Notes: generated by a model not told the origin, from the letters alone. Positions 1-9,285 are shown, numbered from the stretch's first letter. The stretch is DNA of 64,000 bases from Caldilineaceae bacterium (GCA_020634755.1 JACKBC010000013.1:62001-126000); one strand, 5' to 3'. Program-made: numbers and translations.

Positions 1-1173
1 GTTGCTCCAAGTATGGGATCCCGTTAAATAAACAATTTGGCCATTGGCATCACTAAAATAGCGCGGATTTGCAGCATCAACATGCAGCGGGCCCGTTGTG
101 GAGCCTTGAGCGGGAACCGGCGTATTGGTAGGAATCGGCGCCGGCGTCCACGTTGCTGTTGGAGTGGGCGTAAGCGTGGGCGCAGGTGTATTGGCGGCGT
201 TGCCAGTAAGTCGCAGCTCTATCTTATCCAACTGGGCGCCATCTTCCCGCAGAAAGACGGAAACAGTGTGTTGCCCAGGAGATAGACTTAGTTTGAGTGG
301 TGTCTTGTTTGCTTCAAAGCCGGTTGATCTGACCAGGTTCCATTTTGCGGGTGTGGAGGGGGCGCCGTCCAGCTGAATATAGAACGAATCACTGCCTGCA
401 TCTGGCGCAACGGTCCATCCCCACAGTTCATACGTGGCCAGTGCCGATACTGTAACACAAATATCTACGCGATATTGCAAATTGGGAGAGCCAAACGATC
501 CAAACCCGTCTGCTACCTGAACAGCCTGCCCCTGGCTGGCCTGACTAGACTGTACAATTTGGAAGGGGGCATTGAGGATGCCGCTTTCAGCTTCGGCAGT
601 TAATCCTGAATTGCACGTCGGCGGGGCAGATTGGCCCTGGAGCTGAATTTTGTCGATCTCAGCGCCATCTTCGCGTAGATAAATCGATATAATATGTTGT
701 CCCGCCGATAAGGTGGGTTTTAATGGCGCTTCTACGGGTTCATATGTAGTCGTAATGGGTAATGTCCAGGTAGCAGGCGTTGTGGGCTGATTGTCAATGG
801 TCATGAAAAAAGAATTACTGCCGCCATCGGGGGCCTTTGTCCAGCCAATAATTTTATATACATCTGCCACGGCGATGGTAATGCAGATATCAATACGGTG
901 TAGTGAATTGGCGGGGTTAAACGTGCCGGAGCCATCCGGCGTATATACGGCGCGCCCGCCACTTAAGCTGGCATCTTGGCGGATGACAAAATTGCCCGTT
1001 ATGACGCCGCTTTCGGCCTCGACGGTCAACGTGCTGTTGCAGTCGGCGGCAAATGCTTTATGGGTCAAGGTGGGCATATTGCTACTTTGGTATAGGCCAG
1101 AAATCATAAATATGCCGATTACCGATAGCCATCTGGCTAATCTGGCACATGGCAAGTGAGATGATTGCGTCAT
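1..1173 (-). CDS. Secreted multi-CBM protein with apiosidase-like (DUF4038-type) domain start, 3' part off the window
   Basis: Open from the ATG at 1173 to the window edge, with no stop (391 codons visible). Residues 1-42 form a signal peptide (hydrophobic LSVIGIFMISG, then a cut near KAFAAD). Two about 140-residue modules follow, each beginning C(N)S(T/G)LT(V/A)EAESG and ending in a YLREDGAEIDKI-like strand. They are the same CBM-like modules as in the gene at 1626-6713. A Thr/Pro linker (TPAPTLTPTPTATWTP) leads to VDAANPRYFSDANGQ then IVYLTGSHTW, which resembles the start of apiosidase-like (DUF4038-type) glycoside hydrolase domains. Role inferred: cell-surface or secreted glycan-active enzyme. 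The catalytic part lies beyond position 1, so activity cannot be judged. It is co-directional with the next gene but separated by 450 bp containing hairpins, so probably transcribed separately. Confidence 0.72.
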   Translation of the reverse strand, partial: MTQSSHLPCARLARWLSVIGIFMISGLYQSSNMPTLTHKAFAADCNSTLTVEAESGVITGNFVIRQDASLSGGRAVYTPDGSGTFNPANSLHRIDICITIAVADVYKIIGWTKAPDGGSNSFFMTIDNQPTTPATWTLPITTTYEPVEAPLKPTLSAGQHIISIYLREDGAEIDKIQLQGQSAPPTCNSGLTAEAESGILNAPFQIVQSSQASQGQAVQVADGFGSFGSPNLQYRVDICVTVSALATYELWGWTVAPDAGSDSFYIQLDGAPSTPAKWNLVRSTGFEANKTPLKLSLSPGQHTVSVFLREDGAQLDKIELRLTGNAANTPAPTLTPTPTATWTPAPIPTNTPVPAQGSTTGPLHVDAANPRYFSDANGQIVYLTGSHTWSN

Positions 1174-1344
1174 ATCGAGAGTTTCTCCAAACAGGATGTG
1201 AATATGTAGGGAAGCACACATGGCTGGCCAAACGGTTTTTGCGCAGTGCCCGCTGCTTTCCCTTGAAGCTGCATAAGTCTACGCCTATTGTAGCATTTTA
1301 TGTTTACTATAATTATTACATTAGACAAGTAGGTGGTTGACAAT

Positions 1345-1398
1345 AAAAGGTCGCCCAAAGCGCCGACATCTAAATGTCAGCGCTTTGGGCGACCTTTT
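1345..1398 (-). terminator. Long hairpin terminator downstream of the 1626-6713 gene
   Basis: The arms AAAAGGTCGCCCAAAGCGC and GCGCTTTGGGCGACCTTTT are perfect reverse complements (19 bp). They enclose a further GACAT/ATGTC stem around a CTAA loop. The A/T ends make it a plausible bidirectional rho-independent terminator for the minus-strand gene ending at 1626. The rest of the 1174-1625 gap holds the second hairpin at 1534 and, near 1225-1280, a degenerate stretch (ATGGCTGGCC ... GCATAAGTC) resembling the short TTACGCA-family elements described below. Confidence 0.7.
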
Positions 1399-1533
1399 AT
1401 GACCACTGCGATATGAAAACCGGGCGTTTACGGCTTCAGCTAACGAAATACTAAGTGTCTATCCATAAATTCTCTGTACCGAGCCGACCCGCCAGACACA
1501 ACACGGGGTTCACGGCCGAATGTACGGATGGCC

Positions 1534-1566
1534 AAACCTGTCAGGTCTCGAAGACCTGACAGGTTT
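1534..1566. repeat. 15-bp perfect hairpin (CCTGTCAGG type)
   Basis: AAACCTGTCAGGTCT, loop CGA, AGACCTGACAGGTTT. The same CCTGNCAGGTTTAAATC motif reappears as a half copy near 53628-53645, so it is probably a dispersed palindromic element rather than a gene-specific terminator. It lies 60 bp past the stop of the 1626-6713 gene. Confidence 0.6.
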
Positions 1567-1625
1567 AAATCGACAAGTTATTTCTGAACAGTGACTAAAG
1601 CGATTCTAGAAAATCCCTGCCATTT

Positions 1626-4600
1626 TTATGGCGGTGAAAATTCTATGACCAATACGGGCGCCAAGTTGAAATCATTATCAAATGATTTAGCCTTGCGCTC
1701 ACCAATACCAGAAATAATAAAGCTGACGGCGTTGCCACTGGACCACCCTGGCAGGTCAATAACCTCTTGCAATAGCGCGGCCAGATTGGGCGTTTGATAC
1801 GTTTGGCCGGTCGTCCAGGCAGGGGCGTTTTCCCAAGTCGTCTCCGTCAGCGTCACAACGCGGCTCGTTAGATTGGCCGTAGTGATAGTAAATGGCGCTG
1901 AACTATCAATCTGTTCCGCCCGGATCAACAGTGTTGCCGGCTGGCTACTATCTGCATCGGCCGTGAATTCGATAAAGGCGTTTTGCACCACCGCGCCGCT
2001 GGGAATATTGACTCCTACAAAACGTAACCCTACCGTTTTGGTGATGCCCGCATCGTTTGTAATATCGAGTACGGCGCTGGTCAAATCCATATTGCCCGGA
2101 TCGATTTCTGTTGCATCATCTTCGCCATCGATAATTGGAATGACCAATTGTACAAGGGTTGCAGTCGGCGTCTCAGTCGGCGTCGGCGTATCCGTCGCGG
2201 GTACCAATGTTTCGGTTGGCGTTGGCGTATCCGTCGCTGGGACAAGCGTCTCCGTTGGCGTCGGCGTCTCCGTGGCTGGGACCAATGTTTCGGTTGGCGT
2301 CGGCGTGTCCGTGGCTAGGATTACTGTTTCAGTCGGCGTTGGTGTATCCGTTGGTGGGATCAACGTTTCCGTTGGCGTCGGCGTCTCCGTCGCTGGCACC
2401 AAGGTTTGAGTCGGCGTCGGCGTATTTGTCGCCGGGACAAGCGTCTCAGTTGGCGTTGCTGTGTGCGTTGCTGGGATCAACGTTTCCGTTGGCGTTGGCG
2501 TGTTCGTTGCTGGCGCTAAAGTATTGGTCGGCGTCGGTGTAGTGGTTGGCGGGACCGGATTCAGCGGCTGGAGTTCAATGCGATCGATCTGCAAGCCGTC
2601 TTCGCGTACGTAGAACGTAATAGTATGTTGTCCAGGCGTCAATACGGGACTAATGGGCGCTAAGTTTGCGACATAGTTAGGACCGGCGGTCAGCGTCCAT
2701 TTGGTTGGGTTTGCAGGCTGACCATCGACCTGCATAAAGAGCGAATCGCTACCGGCGTCGGGCGCCAACATCCAACTGACAATGCGATATTGGTCCGTGG
2801 TTGTGACGGTGACGCAGATTTCAACCCGGTGGCTCAAGTTGACTGCGCCGAATGTGCCGCTGCCGTTGGGCGCGTACACGGCTTGCCCGCTACTGGCCGT
2901 TGGGTCGGAGAGTAATTGGTAATTGCCAAAAAGCTTCCCGCTTTCGGCCTCGGCCAACAGCCCACTATTACAGAAGCCACCGATGGGCGTGCTGGTGGGC
3001 GTGCTGGTTGGCGCCGGAATGGTAGCCGTGGCCGTGTTGGTCGGCGTCATGGTATTGGTCGGCGTTGGCGTGGGCGTCACTGGTATACTGACGGGCTGGA
3101 GTTCAATGCGATCGATCTGCAAGCCGTCTTCGCGCACATAGAACGTAATGGTATGTTGTCCAGGCGTCAACACCGGACTGATGGGCGCCAGGTTTGCGAC
3201 ATAGTTGGGACCGGCGGTCAGCGTCCATTTGGTTGGGTTTGCAGGCTGGCCATCAACCTGCATAAAGAGCGAATCGCTACCGGCGTCGGGCGCCAGCATC
3301 CAGCTGACAATGCGATATTGATCCGTGGTTGTGACGGTGACGCAGATTTCAACCCGGTGGCTCAAGTTGACTGCGCCGAATGTGCCGCTGCCGTTGGGCG
3401 CGTACACGGCTTGCCCGCCACTGGCCGTTGGGTCGGAGAGTAATTGGTAATTGCCAAAAAGCTTCCCGCTTTCGGCTTCGGCTACCAAGCTGCTGCTGCA
3501 GCCTGATGGTTCTGGCGTGTTGGTAGCCGTCGGCGTATTTGTCGGTGGCAGCGGTGTATTTGTGACGGTAGGTGTATACGTTGGCGTGCCGGTGGCTGTC
3601 GGCGTTTCGGTGGGGCCGCCGGGCGTGTTCGTCACCGTAGGCGTATTGGTTACGGTCGGTGTGGCCGTGGGCGGAACAGGCGTAGCCGTAGCCGTCACTG
3701 TAGGCGTATCTGTGGGCAGCGGCGTGTTGGTCGGCGTACCGGTGGCCGTCGGCGTGGCAAAGGTGGGTACCAGCTCTAGATAGTCAAGGCGCGCGCCATC
3801 TTCGCGGTGGATTATGGTGATCACATGTTGCCCGGCGCTCAAGAATGGCGTGAGCGGAGCATCGGACTGCTGATAGGCTGACGGATCGACGGGCAGGTGC
3901 CATTTTGACTGGCTGGGATCCACAGGGTTGCCATCGACCTGTATATAGTAAGAGTTGCTGGCCACATCCGGGGCAAACGTCGAGCCCACAATGCGGTAGG
4001 CGCCAGCATATTCGACTGTGAAACAGAGCTCAAGCCGGTGCGCCAAGTCCGGCACGCCAAAATCGCCAAAGATTTCTGGCACTTCAACGGCGGCGCCGCC
4101 GCTCGCTGCCGCATCGGCCACCAGCGCAAAGGCGCCAAACCGTGCACTGTTTTCAGCTTCAGCCACCAAGCCCAGGTTGCAGGGCATGGACGTGGGGGTG
4201 GATGTGACGGTTCCATTGGGGGTAGCTGTGGCGGTGGGCGTAGCCGTGGCCGGAATAAGCTCAAGGGTCAGAGAATCTATGCGCGTACCCGCCTCGCGGT
4301 GGTAGATGGTAATAATGTGTTGGCCTGGATTTAGCGCAAACGTTTCAGGCGCATACACATCTTGATAGACAGAGGCGTTGGCCGGGACATGCCAGGTGGG
4401 GGCATTGAAGGGAAGCCCATCAACCTGCACAAATACCGAATTTCTGGCGTCGTCCGGACCAAATAAACGGCCTTTTAGATTATATTGGCCTGCCTCTGTA
4501 ACCGTGACGCAAGCATCAATGCGATCGGCCGTCTGTGGCGTGCTCGTGTCGCCTAATTGTTCGGGAACATAAACGGCCAGACCCCCGTTCGCCGCGGCAT

Positions 4601-6713
4601 CGCTTATGAGCGTAAACCCGCCATGTAGGGTGGCAGCTTCGGCTTCAATTTGCAGGCCCGCGCTACATGGCGACGGTGTGTTGGTGGGGGCGGCAGTTGG
4701 GCTGGGCGTCGGTGTTGGTGGCGTCGTGGTTGGCGTAGGTGTTGCGGTGGGGCTCACTGATGGACCAATATATTGGAGTTCAATGCGGTCAAGTCGCGTG
4801 CCATCTTCGCGTAGCAAAATGGAAACAATGTGTTGACCCGCCTCTATGGATGGCGTCAGCGGTGCATTATTGGCAACATAGGTCGTGCTATTGGCGACGG
4901 TCCATTTCTCTGCGACTGCGGGGAGCCCATCCACCTGCACATAAAAGGAATCACTGCCGCCATCGGGCGCCAAGCTCCACGCTACAATGCGGTACTGACC
5001 GGCATTCGGCGCAGTTATGCAGATATCCACCCGATGGTCGGTATTTGGTTCGTATAGCGAGCCGGCGCCATCTGGGACCACAACGGCCTGGCCACCGCTG
5101 GCCGCGCTGCTGGGGAAGATGGTAAAGGCGCCGTGTATCACGCCACTTTCGGCCTCGGCCGTGAGACCAGGATTACAGATTACCGGCGTTGGTGTGGGCG
5201 TGGGCGTTAAGGTGCCATCTGGCGTGGGCGACGGCGTAGGCGTGCCCTGGCTAGACAAAAATTGATTCAGGATGTTGTGTGTCGTTTGCTGGATACGCGC
5301 GTCAGTATAGCCCACTCTATCGAGAGCCCAGCTCCAGGACATGGTGCCCGCGGCAAAAACCCAAGCGCCGCTGGGCGCTTGGTAGATAGAGGAGTTGGCC
5401 ACAATCGTGGCTCCATCAGCGTCAACAAAGCTGGAATTAGAGAGCAGGCTGTAGTTTAAGTTGGCCGGCAGCGGATAGACGGGCTGGTACGAATCGACTT
5501 CGTAACCAACAATGTTTACCACGCTATCCCCGTCGGCAAAGCCCGTGCCATTGTAAATCCAATTGTTGCTATTGGCCACCACATAATTGGTGTTGTTGTT
5601 AGCGGAATCATTATACGAAGCGTACTGAATACCGATTAATTCTTGCTCCGGTCGGCCCAAATCGCGCCACTTTATGGTCGTCAGCGCCGGATCGCTAACG
5701 GGATCAATATCCCCATTCTTGTAGACCACCATTGTGCGATCTGGATTGCCGTTGCTGTCTGTCTCCAAACGCGCCTGCCAATAGATGTGGTTGGCGCCAA
5801 AGAAGGCCAGGTGGACGCCCGCGTCACGCGCGTTTTCAACGGCATCATACATGGGCTTGGTCCAATATTCATCGTGACCAGCGGAGAGAAACGCCGTAAA
5901 ATCGAGCGGGCGCGATGTGTTGTTGTGCAGATCAATATCGGTAGAATAGACGATGTCATAGCCTTCTTTTTCCAGCCAGCGCAACAAGTTGTAATCCCAT
6001 TTGAAGAAATCACCGGCCCCGTTATTGGCATAGGGGCGATTAAAGGAGACCTTGACCGCACTGGGGCTGCCGGAAATTGTGTTGGCCCCGTAGCTATTGA
6101 CGGTATATAGGCTTTTGCCCGTAAAGCCATCGTCGGGGAAATTATTGTAGGCTTGATAGGTGGTCACGCCGCTCTGAAACAGAAAACCGCCGTTGCGGTT
6201 ATCATCGCGCACGACAAAGGGGATGTAATTGCCGTAGCCGTTTTCATTGACCAGCTTGGCCAGATAGACGCCACTCGTCCAGTTGGCGGGGATGCTGAGC
6301 GTATAGCTGGGCGCCCACGGCGCCGTGATCAGCCCGGTGCTGGGGGTCAGCGTGACCGCCGGTTGCTGTGTGCCGCTCAGTGGACCAATGTGCTGCATGA
6401 GTCGTCCACCGGCGCCGTTGTACCAACCCATGCGATAGATGTCTATGCTAAAGGTTTGCGCGGGCGTGACCGTGATATAGAAGGTGATGTTGCCGCCCTG
6501 GTCCACGCTCGTCGCCGAAGCATACCCTTTGATCTGCATGTTGACATCGTCAGCGACCGTAAAGATCTGCCAGCCGCTGGACCCCGGCTGCTGATTCTCT
6601 TCAACAATAGGATTGGTCGCCAATGCGCGCGAAGGTGTCAGCGTAATAGCCGCTATAAAGAGCAGCGCGACGCTCGTAAGCCAGATAAGACGGCGAATCG
6701 GGGCGTTCGTCAT
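1626..6713 (-). CDS. Giant secreted protein: N,N-dimethylformamidase-beta-like domain, five CBM-like modules, DNRLRE-type C-terminus
   Basis: 1695 residues. A signal peptide (residues 1-33, IWLTSVALLFIAAI ... ALAT) is followed by a domain (about 35-495) resembling the C-terminal domain of the N,N-dimethylformamidase beta subunit; hallmarks are FQSGVTTYQAYNNF, KVSFNRPY and FLSAGHDEYW. Five modules of about 135 residues follow (starting near 513, each C..GL.(A/I)EAE). They are separated by Thr/Pro-rich linkers and carry HRV(D/E)ICVT and REDG..(I/L)D.(I/L)EL motifs, as in carbohydrate-binding modules. A long linker (about 1383-1515) repeats TPTPTETL(V/I)PAT. The end (about 1521-1695) resembles DNRLRE/CBM96-like domains (LRFVGVNIPSGAVVQNAFIEF ... 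WENAPAW). Role inferred: large surface-anchored or released adhesin or enzyme acting on polysaccharide. Substrate unknown; amidase activity is not implied by the fold match alone. A strong promoter lies at 6918-6946. Confidence 0.8.
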   Translation of the reverse strand: MTNAPIRRLIWLTSVALLFIAAITLTPSRALATNPIVEENQQPGSSGWQIFTVADDVNMQIKGYASATSVDQGGNITFYITVTPAQTFSIDIYRMGWYNGAGGRLMQHIGPLSGTQQPAVTLTPSTGLITAPWAPSYTLSIPANWTSGVYLAKLVNENGYGNYIPFVVRDDNRNGGFLFQSGVTTYQAYNNFPDDGFTGKSLYTVNSYGANTISGSPSAVKVSFNRPYANNGAGDFFKWDYNLLRWLEKEGYDIVYSTDIDLHNNTSRPLDFTAFLSAGHDEYWTKPMYDAVENARDAGVHLAFFGANHIYWQARLETDSNGNPDRTMVVYKNGDIDPVSDPALTTIKWRDLGRPEQELIGIQYASYNDSANNNTNYVVANSNNWIYNGTGFADGDSVVNIVGYEVDSYQPVYPLPANLNYSLLSNSSFVDADGATIVANSSIYQAPSGAWVFAAGTMSWSWALDRVGYTDARIQQTTHNILNQFLSSQGTPTPSPTPDGTLTPTPTPTPVICNPGLTAEAESGVIHGAFTIFPSSAASGGQAVVVPDGAGSLYEPNTDHRVDICITAPNAGQYRIVAWSLAPDGGSDSFYVQVDGLPAVAEKWTVANSTTYVANNAPLTPSIEAGQHIVSILLREDGTRLDRIELQYIGPSVSPTATPTPTTTPPTPTPSPTAAPTNTPSPCSAGLQIEAEAATLHGGFTLISDAAANGGLAVYVPEQLGDTSTPQTADRIDACVTVTEAGQYNLKGRLFGPDDARNSVFVQVDGLPFNAPTWHVPANASVYQDVYAPETFALNPGQHIITIYHREAGTRIDSLTLELIPATATPTATATPNGTVTSTPTSMPCNLGLVAEAENSARFGAFALVADAAASGGAAVEVPEIFGDFGVPDLAHRLELCFTVEYAGAYRIVGSTFAPDVASNSYYIQVDGNPVDPSQSKWHLPVDPSAYQQSDAPLTPFLSAGQHVITIIHREDGARLDYLELVPTFATPTATGTPTNTPLPTDTPTVTATATPVPPTATPTVTNTPTVTNTPGGPTETPTATGTPTYTPTVTNTPLPPTNTPTATNTPEPSGCSSSLVAEAESGKLFGNYQLLSDPTASGGQAVYAPNGSGTFGAVNLSHRVEICVTVTTTDQYRIVSWMLAPDAGSDSLFMQVDGQPANPTKWTLTAGPNYVANLAPISPVLTPGQHTITFYVREDGLQIDRIELQPVSIPVTPTPTPTNTMTPTNTATATIPAPTSTPTSTPIGGFCNSGLLAEAESGKLFGNYQLLSDPTASSGQAVYAPNGSGTFGAVNLSHRVEICVTVTTTDQYRIVSWMLAPDAGSDSLFMQVDGQPANPTKWTLTAGPNYVANLAPISPVLTPGQHTITFYVREDGLQIDRIELQPLNPVPPTTTPTPTNTLAPATNTPTPTETLIPATHTATPTETLVPATNTPTPTQTLVPATETPTPTETLIPPTDTPTPTETVILATDTPTPTETLVPATETPTPTETLVPATDTPTPTETLVPATDTPTPTETPTATLVQLVIPIIDGEDDATEIDPGNMDLTSAVLDITNDAGITKTVGLRFVGVNIPSGAVVQNAFIEFTADADSSQPATLLIRAEQIDSSAPFTITTANLTSRVVTLTETTWENAPAWTTGQTYQTPNLAALLQEVIDLPGWSSGNAVSFIISGIGERKAKSFDNDFNLAPVLVIEFSPP
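2566..3484 (-). repeat. Near-identical tandem duplication of two CBM-like modules inside the 1626-6713 gene
   Basis: Positions 2566-2956 and 3094-3484 (offset 528 bp, about 390 bp each) are almost identical at the DNA level, with only scattered third-position and Ser/Gly differences. The intervening Thr/Pro linkers differ. Modules 1-3 of the same protein are much more diverged. This indicates a recent duplication or gene conversion of modules 4 and 5. Confidence 0.85.
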
Positions 6714-6917
6714 TCAGTTACATCCTTGATGAATTGCAAATAATTTTTGTGAATGAATAAAATAGTCCAGAGTATTGATACACCATAACCAAGTGATCCA
6801 TGACTTGGTGTGTCAAGACCATTATGGTCAAGACCAGTATAGTCAACCCCGTTGCATTGATTGCGAATAGAAATCGTAGCCATGCCATATTTCTGCCACC
6901 GGCAAAGCGTATATGAT
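6714..6917 (-). promoter_or_regulatory. About 200-nt leader of the giant secreted-protein gene with nested palindromes
   Basis: Between the promoter and the ATG at 6713 the leader holds the hairpin ACCAAGT(8 nt)ACTTGGT at 6788-6809, the 13-bp palindrome GACCATTATGGTC at 6817-6829, and a decayed further copy (GACCAGTATAGTC) just upstream. No convincing ORF is present. These could be operator half-sites or mRNA structures. The remaining 6947-7099 stretch shows nothing recognisable. Confidence 0.4.
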
Positions 6918-6946
6918 ATTTTAGAGAGGAAAACTCTTATTGTCAA
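6918..6946 (-). promoter_or_regulatory. Sigma-70-type promoter for the giant secreted-protein gene
   Basis: Read on the minus strand: TTGACA (6946-6941), a 17-bp spacer, TAAAAT (6923-6918). The match to the housekeeping consensus is close (full -35, 5 of 6 at -10) and the orientation fits the gene starting at 6713. Confidence 0.65.
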
Positions 6947-7099
6947 TAAGCCTAATGTGAGACAAATAGGGGAAATTTAGGTCAATGGAGAGGTGTTTCT
7001 CAGAGTAAACGTCACCAATTCATGGCAATTTGTCATAAAAATTCGACTATTACGATTTGCTGACAGTTGGAAACAATCTGCTGTTGGAGGGAGGTATTT

Positions 7100-8533
7100 C
7101 TATACAAACGCGCTTATGCCGGTAATTGCCCGCCCCACAATGAGCGTATTCATTTCGTAGGTTCCTTCATAGGAATAGACCGCTTCGGCATCGGCAAAGA
7201 GGCGCGCCACATCATATTCAAGCAGAATGCCATTTCCGCCCATGACGCCGCGCGCCAGCGCCACCGTTTCGCGCATTTTTTCTGAGCAGAAGGCTTTGGC
7301 CAGCGAAGCTCGCTCGTGGGAAACAAAGCCGTCGCGTTCCTGCAGCCGCGTCAGTTGGCGCATCATGGACAGCATGGCTGTAACATTGCCCAACATCTGC
7401 ACCAGCTTCGCTTGCACCAGCTGGAAACTAGTGATGGGGCGGCCAAACTGTGCCCGCTGATTACAATAGGCCAGCGACCGTTCGTAGGCGCCCATGGCAA
7501 TACCGGTGGCTTCCCAAGCTACGCCGGCGCGGCCAACGGCCAGCTGTTTGCCCACGTCCCGAAACGAGTTCACGCCCGGCAGTCGATTGTCCAGGGGAAT
7601 GCGACAATTGTCGAGCCTGATCAGCACATTTTCCACCGCGCGTTTGGCAATTTTGCCTTTGAGTTTTTCCACATGATAGCCCGGCGTAGGGCGTTCCACG
7701 AGAAAGCCATTGACCTGGCCACTCTCTTCGTTGCGCGCCCAAATGACATTGACATCGGCAAAAGTGGCGTTGCCGCTCCACTTTTTCTCGCCATTTAGCA
7801 CCCATTCAGCGCCATCGCGGCGGGCCGTGGTTTGCAGCCCTGCTGCCGCGGCTGAACCCACCAGCGGCTCCGTAAGCGCCCATGAACCAATCTTTTCAAA
7901 ACGGCGCATGGCGGGCAGCCAGTGTGCTTTCTGTTCATCGGAACCATACAAAAAGATGGTGCCCATGCAGAGGCTGCGGTGTACGCCAATAAAGGTGGAA
8001 ACGGATGGTTCGGTGCGCCCCAATTCCAATGACAATACACCGGACATAAGCGGTGACGGATGTGGAAATTGGTAGCCATCCGCGTCCAGCGTGTCGCACA
8101 GCAGCTGGCCAATGGGGCGAATGAGCTCTTTGGGAAACTCGCCGCGCTCCCAATAATCATTGATGATGGGGCGCGCTTCTTGCTCCAAAAAGTGTCGAAT
8201 TTGCTTTTGATACGCAGCCTCTTGGGGCGTCAAGTCGGCCGTGACGTCATAATAGTCCCCATTGATGGGCGGTGGCTGATGCGGGCGGCTGCGCCGGATG
8301 GCTTGGCGCACCAATGCTTCGAATTCAGCTGTATCCAGCTCTTCGGCAGCTTGGGCAAGCCGCGCCAAATCCACCTTGCGGCTGAGTTTCGCCACCAGTT
8401 CGTTATCCAGCTGGTTTTCGGCGCCATTATCGGCCTTGTGTGTAGAGGCTTGGGCAGAGGCACTTTGGCTTGCGTTATTGTTGTCGTTGTTGTTGTCGTT
8501 GTTGTTTTCGGTGTTGGCATCGGCAGTATGCAT
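7100..8533 (-). CDS. Acyl-CoA dehydrogenase, glutaryl-CoA dehydrogenase-like
   Basis: 477 residues. FAD-dependent alpha,beta-dehydrogenation of an acyl-CoA, cytoplasmic. After an Asn/Ala-rich low-complexity N-terminus (about 1-45, NNNDNNNDNNN) come the usual three ACAD domains: helical N-terminal part, beta domain with SWALTEP and KWSGNATFADV, and C-terminal helical bundle with RAQFGRPI and GGNGI. The C-terminal EGTYEMNTLIVGRAITGISAF closely follows the glutaryl-CoA dehydrogenase pattern, and Glu456 occupies the catalytic-base position there. The family is normally about 390 residues, so about 85 extra N-terminal residues are present. The ATG is preceded by AGAAGG. It is last in a minus-strand run with the GNAT and M29 genes. 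Exact acyl-CoA substrate uncertain; glutaryl-CoA or a straight-chain acyl-CoA are the best guesses. Confidence 0.82.
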   Translation of the reverse strand: MHTADANTENNNDNNNDNNNASQSASAQASTHKADNGAENQLDNELVAKLSRKVDLARLAQAAEELDTAEFEALVRQAIRRSRPHQPPPINGDYYDVTADLTPQEAAYQKQIRHFLEQEARPIINDYWERGEFPKELIRPIGQLLCDTLDADGYQFPHPSPLMSGVLSLELGRTEPSVSTFIGVHRSLCMGTIFLYGSDEQKAHWLPAMRRFEKIGSWALTEPLVGSAAAAGLQTTARRDGAEWVLNGEKKWSGNATFADVNVIWARNEESGQVNGFLVERPTPGYHVEKLKGKIAKRAVENVLIRLDNCRIPLDNRLPGVNSFRDVGKQLAVGRAGVAWEATGIAMGAYERSLAYCNQRAQFGRPITSFQLVQAKLVQMLGNVTAMLSMMRQLTRLQERDGFVSHERASLAKAFCSEKMRETVALARGVMGGNGILLEYDVARLFADAEAVYSYEGTYEMNTLIVGRAITGISAFV

Positions 8534-8604
8534 GGATGACCTTCTCGTGAGCAGTAGTTACATCGTCGGTTATAGTGCGCTGTCGGTTATAGTGTGCTGT
8601 CGGT

Positions 8605-9285
8605 TTATGCGGCGCTGGGCGCGGAATGGAGCGTTTGCGCCAGCACGGGGTGCGGCAGCGCCTGTTCAAGTTGCTGCCAAGCGGCCAAGATCTCCGGCTT
8701 TTGCAGTTCGCTGGGATCGGGGGCGAATCCATAGTCGAGATAGATTTTGATGGCGAAGACGCGGCCGGTGGAAGTACCCAGAAACGCGCGCTGATGTTCT
8801 TGCGCCATGCGATGCAGCACGCGCGCCACCAATGGTTTTGCCAGCCCGCGTCGCTGATGGTTGGGATGGACGGCCACCCAGTGCACCATTCCCCAATCGC
8901 CACTTTCGCGCCAATCCGGCTGCCACCAGGCGGTAGCTGTACCCACGGTTTCACCTTGGTCACTATCCACATAAAACATGCGGCCAGCCAAGTCCTTGCG
9001 CTGCGAGCCAAATTGCTCCTCAAACAGTTCTGGCTTGACCACAAAGAATGGCTCGGCAGCATACATGAGCTCCATCCAAATCGCGTCATCCCCCGGCTGA
9101 TACGTGCGAAAATGATAGCCTTCCGGCAGGCGTCCACTGGCCAACGGGCCATTTGCCGCTGTCAAATCGCTTAACGGATGGGTGGCCAAAGCGCGTAACG
9201 ACGGCCGGATCATGTGTACATATTGATCGGCAACGTTGACCCCGTTGATGGTGATATGGGTGCGCAGAGGCTGGTCGCTGCTCAT
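8605..9285 (-). CDS. GNAT-family N-acetyltransferase
   Basis: 226 residues. The acetyl-CoA-binding motif is clear: VHWVAVHPNHQRRGLAKPLVARVLHRM (R/Q-x-x-G-x-G/A type, about 137-163), followed by FLGTSTGRVFAIKIYLDYGF, the usual end strand of GNATs. The N-terminal about 55 residues are not typical of the minimal fold. AGGAGA sits 8 nt before the ATG. It lies 60 bp after the M29 aminopeptidase gene and 71 bp before the acyl-CoA dehydrogenase, probably one transcript. The 8565-8602 gap contains a short direct repeat (CGGTTATAGTG(C/T)GCTGT twice). Acceptor substrate unknown. Confidence 0.78.
   Translation of the reverse strand: MSSDQPLRTHITINGVNVADQYVHMIRPSLRALATHPLSDLTAANGPLASGRLPEGYHFRTYQPGDDAIWMELMYAAEPFFVVKPELFEEQFGSQRKDLAGRMFYVDSDQGETVGTATAWWQPDWRESGDWGMVHWVAVHPNHQRRGLAKPLVARVLHRMAQEHQRAFLGTSTGRVFAIKIYLDYGFAPDPSELQKPEILAAWQQLEQALPHPVLAQTLHSAPSAA

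Noticed and set aside
1873..2542. Plus-strand ORFs rich in VGVSVGVG / SASASP opposite the giant secreted-protein gene
   Set aside because: They are the complement of the Thr-Pro linkers; the minus frame has a signal peptide, domains and a continuous 1695-codon frame.
6710..6946. 78-codon minus-strand ORF upstream of the giant gene
   Set aside because: It begins inside the promoter and spans the palindromic leader; no ribosome site.
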